A DNA stretch of 64,000 nt, from positions 1 to 64,000 of the IMG/VR virus record IMGVR_UViG_3300021368_000006; one strand, written 5' to 3'. Each line of letters starts with the position of its first letter. Positions within the stretch are counted from its first letter, which is position 1. This document shows positions 26,113 to 36,067 of the stretch, piece after piece. The DNA comes from a virus. A program made the position numbers and the translations under genes. Under the pieces are notes generated by a model. The model saw only the letters and a list, made by a program, of their open reading frames with translations. It made no database searches and was not told the DNA's origin.

Positions 26113-26780
26113 TTTCTACAAACAATATTTACATCACATGCAGTTTCTGGCATTGTATTAAAAAAATTGTTAATAGATTCAAACTGTTGCTGTGTTAAAT
26201 TCTCAACAAAAGTTTTTAATTCACTTTCTGAATAATCAGACGCATTATATACTTCACTTCCATCAACGATCATGTCAATACAAGTAGCAACAACATCAAT
26301 TACATCATCTACACTATCTGCAGTTAATACAGAATTTAAGATATTAAAATCTGGATACTTCATAATAATTTTAATATCTGACGTTAGATTCAATTCATTG
26401 GTGTGTCCTTCTTGATTTTCAATCTCTGCCTTTTCTAAGTCTAATGTGAAAGGAATTTGACAGCCCCCCTGCCCCGCTCCTTCTTCTGTACAATCTTCCC
26501 GATTGTAACTCAAACCAATTACGTTTCCAATAGACTTACTTCTAAGTTTGATGAAAATGTGTTCAATATCAAATGTAGAAAGTTTATCAACATCTACATC
26601 AGATACTAAACAGTTTCCAATAATTTGTTTTATCGCATCAATTTTTTCTTGTAACTCTTCTCCCTCTTGTGCCATCAGAAGAATTTTTTCTTCCTTGACC
26701 AAAAACGGACGAAATTTCACACTTTCATTTGTTGATGGTATAGTCAAATCATATGTTGGTGCATTAATTGTAGGTAACAT
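26058..26780 (-). CDS. gp26: Baseplate hub protein gp26
   Basis: 240 residues. The N-terminal 'FRPFLVKEEKILLMAQEG' and following 'AIKQIIGNCLV', 'FDIEHIFIKLRSKSIG' match the T4 gp26 family. There is a Cys pair (CRKCGWK) near the C-terminus. T4 gp26 takes part in baseplate hub assembly. The strand runs toward the gp51-like ORF, the EF-hand protein and the tape-measure-like gene. Ends at the probable frameshift site. Confidence 0.75.
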   Translation of the reverse strand: MLPTINAPTYDLTIPSTNESVKFRPFLVKEEKILLMAQEGEELQEKIDAIKQIIGNCLVSDVDVDKLSTFDIEHIFIKLRSKSIGNVIGLSYNREDCTEEGAGQGGCQIPFTLDLEKAEIENQEGHTNELNLTSDIKIIMKYPDFNILNSVLTADSVDDVIDVVATCIDMIVDGSEVYNASDYSESELKTFVENLTQQQFESINNFFNTMPETACDVNIVCRKCGWKKSMKVKGITDFFS

Positions 26781-26818
26781 ATTTTATCCTCTTCAAGTAT
26801 AATTTAAATTATTATATT

Positions 26819-27403
26819 CTAAATGTCTATATCTAGATTGCTAAGTTCATTTAGAAAATCACGAAACTCCGCTTCAGATTTGGCTGTTTCAGAACGATAT
26901 TTTCTATAGAACATCGTAATCTGACATTGCGCTGGTTCTTCGTTTGCATATGCATATTCAACTGGTCCTATAGATAATGGATATAGATTCTCAAACGTTA
27001 CGGAATGTCGTTTTACATCGTTTTTATCATATGTAATGAGTTCTGCCTGTGGCGCCACATAGTCGTTATAATATGAAATTTTATGTGTAGTAAAATCTAT
27101 AACTTGGTGAAACCAATCTTCAAACCAATCTCTTTCTTTTAAGTTATCACTCAAATATATATTAAACGTCAATTGATCGTATGTAGTTGTGTATGGTGCC
27201 ATTCTTACCGGCCCATAAATCTTGGTTTCTGTTGTTGCAATAGTTTTGCCTGGCAAAGTAATTGACGGAACACGAAATTTTAAGAAATTGTCTGGATTTG
27301 TTAGAAACGACTTCGGCGGCGGTTGAATTCTAAGTTCATACCGATTTACCTGAGTAAGGCCAGATTTTGAAATATTTCCAATGAAATCATCTATTGACGC
27401 CAT
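26819..27403 (-). CDS. Tail-tube-fold baseplate protein (gp19/gp54-like)
   Basis: 194 residues. 'NRYELRIQPP', 'LKFRVPSITLPGKTIATTET' and 'TYDQLTFNIYLSDN' are typical of the T4 gp19 tail-tube fold, which gp54 and gp48 share. 'FENLYPLSIGPVEYAY' is the usual gp19-type strand pair. It may be the tube-initiating protein under the tail tube (gp54 role). The size is that of gp19 itself. Coupled to its upstream gene by adjacency. Confidence 0.65.
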   Translation of the reverse strand: MASIDDFIGNISKSGLTQVNRYELRIQPPPKSFLTNPDNFLKFRVPSITLPGKTIATTETKIYGPVRMAPYTTTYDQLTFNIYLSDNLKERDWFEDWFHQVIDFTTHKISYYNDYVAPQAELITYDKNDVKRHSVTFENLYPLSIGPVEYAYANEEPAQCQITMFYRKYRSETAKSEAEFRDFLNELSNLDIDI

Positions 27404-27979
27404 TTATGATCTCCTAGCAGAATCTGACCAAACTTTTGAAGCAGCGGCCTTTTTGAATTTTTGTACTGGTAAAAACAATGCGATATCCCATTCATTTGCC
27501 TCAATTTTTACAAACTTTGATCTAACATGAGCAAACAGGTATTTTTTGAGACAAGGTTTTATGACATTATATTTAGACAGGCCTTTTAGAACATTATAAG
27601 ATAATCTGAGTCTTGTAGTTGAATCATATCTTTTGTTTGATGCAATTTCGGATAACGCATTCATCACAACAATTCTATTTCTTGGAGAAACATAGTGCAA
27701 GTTGATTCCAACAAATCCCCCAGAAATTCTTTCCACCATAAAAATAAGTGGAAATTCATCATAGTATGGTAATTTTTTTGCATACTTAGGGTCATATTGG
27801 TAACAATACATACTTCCAACATTGGGTGTTGCCGCAGAGCGATCTCCATCTCCCAATAGAGATGCTCTTGTGATTCTTGTTTCTCTTGCCTTTTTTCTAA
27901 ACCATTCCCTTGCCTTGTCGGTGTTTGGTCTAATATTTCGGGTAGCGAGTCTATTTAATAGTGGTGTAAAGTCTGTCAT
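27404..27979 (-). CDS. Unassigned virion-region protein
   Basis: 191 residues. The central 'GSMYCYQYDPKYAKKLPYYD' and 'GFVGINLHYVSPRNR' look conserved. The C-terminus is basic. In T4 the gene next to gene 4 is gene 2 (DNA end protector), so that role is possible by position, but I see no sequence proof. It lies directly behind a minus-strand late-promoter match (28000-28007). Confidence 0.55.
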   Translation of the reverse strand: MTDFTPLLNRLATRNIRPNTDKAREWFRKKARETRITRASLLGDGDRSAATPNVGSMYCYQYDPKYAKKLPYYDEFPLIFMVERISGGFVGINLHYVSPRNRIVVMNALSEIASNKRYDSTTRLRLSYNVLKGLSKYNVIKPCLKKYLFAHVRSKFVKIEANEWDIALFLPVQKFKKAAASKVWSDSARRS

Positions 27980-27999
27980 TAATTTATGCCGTTTTTTAC

Positions 28000-28007
28000 T
28001 ATTTATA
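28000..28007 (-). promoter_or_regulatory. T4-type late promoter element (minus strand)
   Basis: The plus strand reads TATTTATA, so the minus strand has TATAAATA, about 20 nt upstream of the gene that starts at 27979. It lies in the short gap after gp4. Confidence 0.6.
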
Positions 28008-28012
28008 TCGTT

Positions 28013-28456
28013 TTATTGAGCGAGTTGATCTTCTGTTAAAATTTTAAATTCCCATTTCCTATCTTCGCAGAATTCTTTTGCATATTTCCACTTGGCCTCA
28101 TTGATACTCCAAGTCTTCATTTCACTCAGATATCTTGGTGTAATCTTGGTACGCTTTCTTGGGGGTTTGGTTTCTTTTTTTGGTTTTACTTCGATAACAA
28201 TAGTTCGGGTTTTATTTTCTTCTTGGATCTTTATTACAAAGTCTGGATAGTATTTGTGTTGTCTTCTGTCTATTGGTGAAATGTAAGGTATTACTAATTC
28301 TTCGCTCGACCAGAAAGTGATTGCTTCGTTGTTGTCGCAATACACCATAAACCTTCTTTCCCACGAAGAACGATATACAATGTTATTCACATTGCCTGCA
28401 TATTTTTCTGGATTTGCTGGTTTGTATTTTCCTTTATAAGTAAATCTTTTTCTCAC
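28013..28456 (-). CDS. gp4: Head completion protein gp4
   Basis: 147 residues, T4 gp4 has 150. Similar segments: 'NVNNIVYRSSWERRFMVYCD', 'WSSEELVIPYISPID', 'HKYYPDFVIKI' and 'IVIEVKPKKETKPP'. The last two hold the Asp and E-x-K of a PD-(D/E)XK-like core. T4 gp4 completes filled heads before tails join. It starts at GTG (28456) with a weak AAAGG site. It is divergent from gp48. Confidence 0.85.
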   Translation of the reverse strand: MRKRFTYKGKYKPANPEKYAGNVNNIVYRSSWERRFMVYCDNNEAITFWSSEELVIPYISPIDRRQHKYYPDFVIKIQEENKTRTIVIEVKPKKETKPPRKRTKITPRYLSEMKTWSINEAKWKYAKEFCEDRKWEFKILTEDQLAQ

Positions 28457-28470
28457 TTCATAAAAACCTT

Positions 28471-28478
28471 TATAAATA
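28471..28478 (+). promoter_or_regulatory. T4-type late promoter element upstream of gp48
   Basis: TATAAATA, 30 nt before the gp48 ATG, in the divergent gap with gp4. It probably drives the long plus-strand structural block. Confidence 0.7.
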
Positions 28479-28507
28479 GTATCAAAATATTTAGGAGCAA
28501 GTATTTA

Positions 28508-29353
28508 ATGGCCGCAACAGACTTACCATCCACACTAACGCAACAGAGACAAACAGTTGCAGCGGGCGGAGAAACTTATATCTATCCAATGTCATTGCAT
28601 GAACATGCTGATGTAATTCCAATGCGAGATTTTGTTAGATTCACCGCATATAAAGGTGAGCAGCCTGGTTACACGACTATGCAGACAAGAGGAAGTGCAG
28701 TCGAACTTGAAAAGATCGGGAGTGTCACTCTTCATCTTCCAGAAAATATTGAAAATTCAACAAAGTCCCAATTTGAAGGCGCTGACAGTGGTGCATTGGG
28801 TATGCTGGGCAAGACTGGTGCAGTCGCAGGCGAAGATAATGGATTTCTCGACAAAGTACTTAATCTTGGTGGAGAACTTTCATTATCAGCAACTAAATTT
28901 GCAGGAGGTCTTGCATTTGGTGGTGATGGCAATTTGCAATCTCAAGTTATTGGTGGTAGAGTTTCTGGTGCGAATAAACATATGTTATTCAGAGGAATTG
29001 ATTTTAGGGCGTTCAATTATCAATATAGTATTCTTCCAAGGTCAGATAAAGAATCTATTGAAATTAATAACATGATAAAATTTTTAAGAAAGAATATGCT
29101 TCCTGAAATGGCAGGATTAAATTTTTTCCAAGTTCCTAATACATTTACTGTTGAATACTACTTAGGTGGTAGACCTGCCGAGTTTCTTCACAAAATCAAA
29201 CCATGTGTATTAACTGACTGTACTGTTAAATATGGTGGCAACGGTGCGTTTGCAACTTTCAATGAAACAGATGCTCCTGCAGTTATTGAGTTATCTCTGA
29301 CTTTCCAAGAGGTTCAGTTAGTAACATCTTCGGATGCAGCGGAGGGTTACTAA
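28508..29353 (+). CDS. gp48: Baseplate tail-tube protein gp48
   Basis: 281 residues. The segment 'FNYQYSILPRSDKESIEINN' then 'MIKFLRKNMLPEM' and 'FQVPNTFTVEYYLGG' match the gp48-type tube-cap domain of T4-like phages. T4 gp48 (364 residues) forms the platform on which the tail tube starts. A Gly/Ala-rich insert lies at residues about 85-155. Start ATG 28508 behind TTAGGAGC. It overlaps gp53 by one base. Confidence 0.7.
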   Translation: MAATDLPSTLTQQRQTVAAGGETYIYPMSLHEHADVIPMRDFVRFTAYKGEQPGYTTMQTRGSAVELEKIGSVTLHLPENIENSTKSQFEGADSGALGMLGKTGAVAGEDNGFLDKVLNLGGELSLSATKFAGGLAFGGDGNLQSQVIGGRVSGANKHMLFRGIDFRAFNYQYSILPRSDKESIEINNMIKFLRKNMLPEMAGLNFFQVPNTFTVEYYLGGRPAEFLHKIKPCVLTDCTVKYGGNGAFATFNETDAPAVIELSLTFQEVQLVTSSDAAEGY

Positions 29354-30021
29354 TGTTTAATTATCTAGAGAAAAAGAAATATGATTTAATACTGGACGGA
29401 AAACCAAAAAAGGTAACTAATATCTTTCAAAATGCATACATTATAGAACAATACAGAGAAAATCCTCTTTCGCATTATGAGTATACCGTAAGAGATGAAG
29501 ATACACCAGAAACAATTGCCCATTTATACTATGGCAGTCATACATATGGCTGGGTTGTTTTATGGATGAACGATATTGCAAATGTTTATGATGATTGGCC
29601 AATGACAAGTAGAACACTACAAACTCACATCGAAACCGTTTATGGGGCTCCTGCATATGAAGGGTCAAATTTCTATCCAAGAATATTTAAAACTGGTGAC
29701 TATATCTATGACACATTGGAACAAAAGGTTTTTGTTAGAAGAAATGACAGATGGGAAGTTGTGTTGAATGATTATTCCGCAAGCAATTTAAACGGATTAT
29801 CAATTGCAAGGAATATTCCTATCCATTATACTCACAATGTATTAGGACATAAAATCTCTCCAGACACATATAATCTTCTTACTCCACAAGATAAGAAAAA
29901 ATATACAATCTATAGTGCATATGATTATGAACACGAAAAGAACGAAAAAAACAGAGTAATTAAATTATTAAGAGCAAATTTACTGAATGATTTTCTTTTG
30001 AATTTTGAAGAGGTTATTTAA
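29353..30021 (+). CDS. gp53: Baseplate wedge protein gp53
   Basis: 222 residues (T4: 196). 'YEYTVRDEDTPETIAHLYYG' and 'YGWVVLWMNDIANVYDDWPM' are the LysM-like, Trp-rich core of gp53. gp53 connects baseplate wedges around the hub. Both boundaries are shared with neighbours (TAATG). Confidence 0.85.
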   Translation: MFNYLEKKKYDLILDGKPKKVTNIFQNAYIIEQYRENPLSHYEYTVRDEDTPETIAHLYYGSHTYGWVVLWMNDIANVYDDWPMTSRTLQTHIETVYGAPAYEGSNFYPRIFKTGDYIYDTLEQKVFVRRNDRWEVVLNDYSASNLNGLSIARNIPIHYTHNVLGHKISPDTYNLLTPQDKKKYTIYSAYDYEHEKNEKNRVIKLLRANLLNDFLLNFEEVI

Positions 30022-31301
30022 TGTCAGATACATTTAAGTTAGGTGATTACAATATTCGTAAATTCACTATTCGTTCACACAACGGATTTGAATTAGATCT
30101 TAAAAGATATTTTACATCAATTCGTATTTTCGAAGATATACTATCGTCTAGTATTACTGCGACAGTTAGTTTTATGGATGTAGAAGATATGCTAACTTTT
30201 ATGCCAATCGTGGGACAAGAAGAAGTTTCATTAGATTTTGAAGTTCCAGAGTGGAAAAATATTAATTTGGATTTTCTTGTTCATAAAATCTCTGAACTGA
30301 CAGATGAGGATGGAACTCAGACTTATAATTTAGAATTGATTTCAAAAGATTTTGCAAAAAATTTTGAAGAAAAGGTGTCGGAATATTTTCAAGGAAGTTC
30401 TACAGACATTGCACAAACTATTTTTTCGAGACTTGGTAGTTCAAAGAGTCTTTCTGTAGAATCGAGTAGTGACCAGTATAGTGGTGATAATGGATTAGTA
30501 ATTCCAAATTATACTCCAATGAAAAGTATTTCATTTTTATGTAATAAAGCGTTTAGTGAGACATATAAAAGTTCTTCCTACATGTTTTTTGAAACAACAA
30601 AAGAATATGTTATGAAACCGTTAGAAATGTTGACACAGGCAGAACCAAAGAATAAATTCATCGTTGGTGCATACAAAAGTGCTGGTGCAAAAGAACTTGA
30701 TGATATCTCAACAAATGTTGAAAATAAGAAAGTAATTAGTTTTAATTTTGATTCAAACTTCGATGTTCTTGGAAATATGACAAAGGGGTTTTATAATTCA
30801 GAAGTTTATGCTGTGGATTTACTAACACGACAGGTTAAGAATTATACACACTCATATTGGGAAAATTATGGAGACTATAAGTACTTGGACAGTAACACTT
30901 TTCAAGATACTACTGGCCAAGGAATGCAATATAAACCAAAAAACTTATATGTTGTTCCAGAAAGAGACTTACAGGGCGGAAACCCCACATTCAATCAGGA
31001 AAAACTTTTTCTTCCAAGATTATTTTATATGCAGTTGATGAAAAATATAAAAGTAACTATTACTGTTTTTGGAGATACTGATGTTTGTGCTGGGGATGTC
31101 TTAGAACTTGAAATGCCAATATACCAAAGAGATAATACAGGAACAAACAAATATTATAGTGGAAAGTATTTAGTGTTTGCAATTAGACATAGAATTGAGG
31201 GTGGGAGATATCAAACCGACATTGAGTTAGTTAGAGATAGTATTGGACTTCCGTTACCAGCGGAATCGCCGACACCTCCATCTGGTGGGAGTATACAATA
31301 A
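30021..31301 (+). CDS. gp27: Baseplate hub protein gp27
   Basis: 426 residues (T4: 391). N-terminal 'DLKRYFTSIRIFEDILSSSI', then 'VSFMDVEDMLTFMPIVGQEE' and 'LVHKISELTDEDGTQTYNLE', the phage hub-protein fold. A C-terminal 'YSGKYLVFAIRHRIEGG' ends the core, and a Pro-rich tail follows. gp27 forms the trimeric ring that carries the gp5 needle. It directly precedes gp5, as expected of partners. Confidence 0.85.
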   Translation: MSDTFKLGDYNIRKFTIRSHNGFELDLKRYFTSIRIFEDILSSSITATVSFMDVEDMLTFMPIVGQEEVSLDFEVPEWKNINLDFLVHKISELTDEDGTQTYNLELISKDFAKNFEEKVSEYFQGSSTDIAQTIFSRLGSSKSLSVESSSDQYSGDNGLVIPNYTPMKSISFLCNKAFSETYKSSSYMFFETTKEYVMKPLEMLTQAEPKNKFIVGAYKSAGAKELDDISTNVENKKVISFNFDSNFDVLGNMTKGFYNSEVYAVDLLTRQVKNYTHSYWENYGDYKYLDSNTFQDTTGQGMQYKPKNLYVVPERDLQGGNPTFNQEKLFLPRLFYMQLMKNIKVTITVFGDTDVCAGDVLELEMPIYQRDNTGTNKYYSGKYLVFAIRHRIEGGRYQTDIELVRDSIGLPLPAESPTPPSGGSIQ

Positions 31302-33601
31302 TGGATATGAATATGTTTTCGGGTAGAGAAGGAATGGTTTGGTGGCAAGGTGTCATCGAAGACGTAAAAGATCCAGAAGCTCTCGGCCGAGTAAAGGTTA
31401 GAATTATCGGATGGCATACTGCAGATAAGGCAATTCTGCCCACAGAAAAACTTCCATGGGCGTCCCCAATCATGCCTATTACTAGTTCATCTACTGGTGG
31501 CATCGGACAATCTCCAACAGGTGCATTGCCTGGTGCATGGGTTATGGGATTTTTTAGAGATGGTGAGCAAGGTCAAGACCCTATAATTTTTGGAACAGTT
31601 TATGGCCGTCCAACAGAGGGTTCCGAAACAAACGCAGATGGAACATATCCTTCAGATAGTGGATCAGTATTTGGTGGTTCTACTAAAGACGAATCTGATG
31701 TTAATAGACTTGCAAGAGGTGTAAAGGATAGTACATCCAATACAAACGGTGGTGATGAAAACACATCTTCTTCTGGAAATACAACCGAATGCGGAAAAGA
31801 AGTTAACCAAGATGGCGTTTCAAGTGATAAAGAAAATAGAAAAAGACTTAGTAAGATTACTACAAAGTCTGGAAAGAGTGCTTGGGTTGCTACAGTATTT
31901 AAAGATCAGTTCCAAGGATTTGTGAATGAACTTGAGGGTACAGGATATGTTATTAAAAGTATTGGTGGATATGCATATAGAAAAAATGTAAATAATCCAA
32001 GTAGATTTAGTTACCATGCCAGTGGTGCTGCTATTGATATTAATCCTGCCGAGAATCCTAATGGTAATACACTAATAACAGATATGCCAGATGGCGTATC
32101 ATCTATTGCCAGAAAGTATGGTCTAGGTTGGGGTGGCGATTGGAATAGTGTTAAGGATGCAATGCATTTTAGTGCTGCGTCTGGGGAAAGGGGTTCTACT
32201 CCCTTAAAAAGAAATGGTATTGTTCCTGACCCAGCATCAGGTAGTCAGGCTGAAAGTACGTCTGGTGGTGGTACTGAGAAGCCTGGAGAGAGTCAGGAGT
32301 GTGATACTGTAACGACTAGTGAATCTGGAGCAACTTCTAGTAGATCCGCAGACACTGCTGCACAACAACAAAGTCAGGCGCCTTCTGCAAGTGCAACGCA
32401 ATGGTCTGCTGGAAAATCTTATAATGAAGGTGATTTGGTGAAATCGCCGCCACTAGAAGAGGGAGAAGAGTCTAGTGGGCCTCCATATACAATGCGTTCT
32501 GGAACTTTGGCAGCTGCCGAAGCACTTGGAATCAGTGCGATTGATCTTGCAACAGTGATGTCATATGAAACTGGTGGCACACTCGATCCTCAGAAAAGAG
32601 GGCCCACCACTAAATGGGGTCAACACAGGGGACTTATTCAATTCGGAGAGCCACAGGCAAAACAATACGGTGTAGACTTCAGTACCCCACAAACAGCAAT
32701 AGACACTCAACTTGGCCCAAGTGGTGCGGTGGTTAAGTATTTACGAGATAAGGGTGTCAGGCCTGGCATGGGTAGACTAGAAGTTTATTCTGCAATCAAT
32801 GCTGGTGGTATCGGAGAAAAGTATTATAGTCGCTCAGATACCGCAGCTGGCGGGGCAGCAGGGACTGTAAGAGACAAAGTAAACAATCAGATGGAAGGAC
32901 ATGAAAGAAACGCCAAGCGTCTTCTAGCGGGTTCTAATGACAGTACATTTGTCCAACAAAAAACCTTTATTGCAAAAAACTCTGGAACATCTGATGTGGA
33001 AGGTAACGGCCCAACATCATCAAGTTTAAAAGATGGTGACATTCTTTGGGAAGTATATGAAGATCCATTACCAGTGATTGATGATGCAGTGGAAGAAGGT
33101 AGTGTGGTAGATGTGGATCAGTCTCCATCAACATTTAATGCAAACTCTGGCAACTCTTCATATGGACAGGACACATATAATCCACGTTCTATTGTCGAAA
33201 TGAAAAAGGAAAGCACTGAAAGTACAGAACTATTTGATGAACCACCAACTCCATACGCTGCAGAGTATCCACACAACAAAGTGTTATCTACTGAGTCTGG
33301 ACACCATCAAGAGTTTGATGACACGCCCGGCGCAGAAAGAATACATACATATCATAGGTCTGGAACATTTGAAGAAATACATCCAGATGGTTCTGTGGTC
33401 ACAAAAGTTGTTAAGGATAATTATGAAATTATCTTTGGTAATAATAATATTTACGTTAAGGGAACGATTAACGTTGTTGTAGATGCAGATGTAAATATTA
33501 GAGTGGGTGGCAATGTCGATGCGAAAGTCGGTGGAACAATTGATACCGAATCTGGTGGGAATACCACAATAAAAGCACCAAACATTCATTTAAATCCATA
33601 A
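31301..33601 (+). CDS. gp5: Tail spike/lysozyme gp5 with two different murein-hydrolase domains
   Basis: 766 residues (T4 gp5: 575). Residues 1-110 are the gp5 OB-fold (GVIEDVKDPEALGRVKVRII ... IIFGTVYG). Residues about 180-295 are an M15/VanY peptidase with His239, Asp246 (SYHASGAAIDI) and His289 (DAMHF). Residues about 400-540 look like a lytic-transglycosylase/lysozyme-type domain with Glu423 in 'VMSYETGG' and 'GLIQFG'. Residues about 690-766 are the beta-helix needle (IRVGGNVDAKVGGTIDTESG). T4 has one muramidase domain in the middle. Here the middle holds two enzymes, which could cut both peptides and glycan. Linkers are Ser/Gly/Glu-rich. Confidence 0.85.
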   Translation: MDMNMFSGREGMVWWQGVIEDVKDPEALGRVKVRIIGWHTADKAILPTEKLPWASPIMPITSSSTGGIGQSPTGALPGAWVMGFFRDGEQGQDPIIFGTVYGRPTEGSETNADGTYPSDSGSVFGGSTKDESDVNRLARGVKDSTSNTNGGDENTSSSGNTTECGKEVNQDGVSSDKENRKRLSKITTKSGKSAWVATVFKDQFQGFVNELEGTGYVIKSIGGYAYRKNVNNPSRFSYHASGAAIDINPAENPNGNTLITDMPDGVSSIARKYGLGWGGDWNSVKDAMHFSAASGERGSTPLKRNGIVPDPASGSQAESTSGGGTEKPGESQECDTVTTSESGATSSRSADTAAQQQSQAPSASATQWSAGKSYNEGDLVKSPPLEEGEESSGPPYTMRSGTLAAAEALGISAIDLATVMSYETGGTLDPQKRGPTTKWGQHRGLIQFGEPQAKQYGVDFSTPQTAIDTQLGPSGAVVKYLRDKGVRPGMGRLEVYSAINAGGIGEKYYSRSDTAAGGAAGTVRDKVNNQMEGHERNAKRLLAGSNDSTFVQQKTFIAKNSGTSDVEGNGPTSSSLKDGDILWEVYEDPLPVIDDAVEEGSVVDVDQSPSTFNANSGNSSYGQDTYNPRSIVEMKKESTESTELFDEPPTPYAAEYPHNKVLSTESGHHQEFDDTPGAERIHTYHRSGTFEEIHPDGSVVTKVVKDNYEIIFGNNNIYVKGTINVVVDADVNIRVGGNVDAKVGGTIDTESGGNTTIKAPNIHLNP

Positions 33602-33610
33602 GAGGAAGTC

Positions 33611-34126
33611 ATGTCAAATTTAAGTAGTGCAGAAGAAAAACTTGGGATATTACCATCTAAGAGAGATCAATATATTGATTTTGATCTAACGTTTAGACGA
33701 AATCCAGTCAGTGGAGATGTTTTAATCAAAAAAGATATTAGTTCAATAAATCAAAGTATTAAAAATATTTTATTGACTAATAAACTCGAAAAACCATTTA
33801 AACCAAGGTTCGGTGGAAATATTTACAACACTTTATTTGATTTAATGACGAATTGGGATTATAAGGGTTCGCCGCATGACATAAATATGCAAGAAGAGAT
33901 AAAACTTGCGTTAAAAATACATGAACCAAGAATAATAGTTTCTGATGTTAATTTTTTCTCTAGAGAAAGAGTTATGTCATCGTTGAAAGGAATAAAGACA
34001 GAAGACGAAAGAACCAGACAGGCACAGTTAGTAGATAATAATACCTTGGAAGTTAGTATAGTATACAATGTCCCTGCATCTGAAGAAGATATATCATTTC
34101 AATTTAGTATAAAAAGAGTACGATAA
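33611..34126 (+). CDS. gp25: Baseplate wedge protein gp25
   Basis: 171 residues (T4: 132). 'YIDFDLTFRRNPVSGDVLIK' then 'INQSIKNILLTNKLEKPFKP' and 'GGNIYNTLFD' are the GPW/gp25 family. gp25 is part of the inner wedge and shares the sheath-initiation role. ATG 33611 behind AGAGGAAG. The next gene starts at the following base. Confidence 0.88.
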   Translation: MSNLSSAEEKLGILPSKRDQYIDFDLTFRRNPVSGDVLIKKDISSINQSIKNILLTNKLEKPFKPRFGGNIYNTLFDLMTNWDYKGSPHDINMQEEIKLALKIHEPRIIVSDVNFFSRERVMSSLKGIKTEDERTRQAQLVDNNTLEVSIVYNVPASEEDISFQFSIKRVR

Positions 34127-36067
34127 ATGGCTAAAAACATAAACATATCAGATTTAAGTTTTGATGGAATAAAAGACAATATCAAAAAATACATGGAGAA
34201 TGATAAAGTTTTCAAAGACTATAACTTTGATGGCTCTGCACTGTCTAGTATACTCGACATACTATCATACAATACATATTATAACTCATATTATATGAAT
34301 ATGATTGCAAATGAAAGTTTTTTAGATACCGCAAGAATTCGTGAGAACGTTGTATCCAAAGCAAAGTTATTGGGTTATACCCCACGTTCTAATAAGTCTG
34401 CGACTGCATTGGTTGCAGTAACATTTAAGATTATTAGAAAGAATAGGCCCGAAAGAGATTATCAATACAACACATTAAGAATCGATAGACAACTTGCATT
34501 TTCTAGTTCGATTGATAACGAATCTTATATTTTTGTTCCGAAGGTTTCTAGATCGATTACAAGGTCACGCTCTGAAGCAGAAGGCGGGGCAAGAGCGCAC
34601 TACTATACTATAAACGATTTAGAATTGTTTCAAGGTCAACAGGTAGAAGAAAAGTTTGTTGTTGATATTAATAATCCAAACCAAAAATTTATTTTATCTA
34701 ACGAAACTGTAGATACTGACACTATTCAAGTTCTAGTACAGGCAAGTGCAGAAGATGATGTTGTCACTGAATTTAAATTGGCAACTGATACTACACAACT
34801 TTCAGATATTTCTAAAACATATTTTCTTCAAGAATCGAAAGATATGAAGTATGAAATATTTTTTGGAGATGGTGTTCTTGGTGACGAAGTAGAAAATGGT
34901 AATATCATTACGGTTCGTTATATTACAACAAAGGGCGCTGATGGAAATGGTATAACTGGAAGACTTACTGCAGTTGCATTACCTAAAGGTGTGATCGTTG
35001 ATACTGAAAATGTTCAGATTATTGGTGAAAGTTATGGTGGTGCTGACAGGGAAGATATTGAGTCTATTAAATTTTTTGCACCAAGAACATTCGAAAGTCA
35101 AAATAGAGCAGTTACTGCCAGAGACTATAAAGCGATTGTTCCACAAATTTATCCAGAGGTAGACACGATGAATGTTTGGGGTGGAGAAGATAATGACCCT
35201 CCTGCATATGGTTCTGTGTTTATGTCTATTAAACCAAATACTGGATTAATTCTTTCCACTCAAGAAAAACAATATATTTTAAATCAGTTAAAAAGTAATT
35301 ATTCGGTTCTTACTCTTTCGCCTCAAATTGTCGACCCTGATTATTTAAAATTGAAGATAACCACAAATGTAAAGTATAATGATGAGGCGACTTTATTAGA
35401 CGAATCGGCACTAAAAGAATCTGTAAGACAAAATATCATTTCTTACAATAACGAGTTTCTAAATGAATTTAATAGTTATTTTAGATATTCGCAGTTCTTG
35501 TCTGCCATTGATAAAACCGATGATTCTGTTACAAACAATATAACAGAAATTTTGATGATTAATGAAAAAACTCCAGTATATAATGGTGTTGCATCATATA
35601 CATTCAATTTTAATAATGCAATACGTCCTAATAGTTTGTATTCTAATGCATTTACTATTGCTGGATCAAGTGACCCTCATTATATTGAAGATGACGGATT
35701 GGGTGGATTGAGAATATACACATTAACTCCATTATTCGCTAGAAAATATAATAATGTTTTGGGCGGAACTATTAACTATGGAACTGGTAAAGTTGTTTTA
35801 AATGATATTCAGATTACAGGCATTGTTGGCTCAACCGTTTTAGGTTTGGTTGCAGAACCAGAATCTAATGATATATTTCCTGTTCGTAATCAAATTATCT
35901 TTATTGATTATGACGAACTTGATATTGTAATGATGCCTGATACAGATGAGTTTAATGAAAACTATGATATCTCTTCTCAAAGAGTGGTTGTTACTAGATC
36001 TCTTAGAACAACATATAATACATCACAGGCAAGTATTACAAATGTAATATCTGATACTACAACATAA
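34127..36067 (+). CDS. gp6: Baseplate wedge protein gp6
   Basis: 646 residues, near T4 gp6 (660). 'SILDILSYNTYYNSYYMNMI' then 'ANESFLDTARIRENVVSKAK' and 'LLGYTPRS' are the family signature, and a central '...EIFFGDGVLGDEVENGNIIT' follows. gp6 forms the ring linking wedges. It directly follows gp25. Confidence 0.9.
   Translation: MAKNINISDLSFDGIKDNIKKYMENDKVFKDYNFDGSALSSILDILSYNTYYNSYYMNMIANESFLDTARIRENVVSKAKLLGYTPRSNKSATALVAVTFKIIRKNRPERDYQYNTLRIDRQLAFSSSIDNESYIFVPKVSRSITRSRSEAEGGARAHYYTINDLELFQGQQVEEKFVVDINNPNQKFILSNETVDTDTIQVLVQASAEDDVVTEFKLATDTTQLSDISKTYFLQESKDMKYEIFFGDGVLGDEVENGNIITVRYITTKGADGNGITGRLTAVALPKGVIVDTENVQIIGESYGGADREDIESIKFFAPRTFESQNRAVTARDYKAIVPQIYPEVDTMNVWGGEDNDPPAYGSVFMSIKPNTGLILSTQEKQYILNQLKSNYSVLTLSPQIVDPDYLKLKITTNVKYNDEATLLDESALKESVRQNIISYNNEFLNEFNSYFRYSQFLSAIDKTDDSVTNNITEILMINEKTPVYNGVASYTFNFNNAIRPNSLYSNAFTIAGSSDPHYIEDDGLGGLRIYTLTPLFARKYNNVLGGTINYGTGKVVLNDIQITGIVGSTVLGLVAEPESNDIFPVRNQIIFIDYDELDIVMMPDTDEFNENYDISSQRVVVTRSLRTTYNTSQASITNVISDTTT

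Noticed and set aside
26799-26812. A 14-bp AT-only palindrome before gp26
   Set aside because: ATAATTTAAATTAT is expected by chance in such AT-rich spacer DNA and has no other supporting feature.
28632-29075. A 147-codon alternative plus-strand frame
   Set aside because: It is embedded in gp48, which has clear family motifs; the alternative has no start signal.
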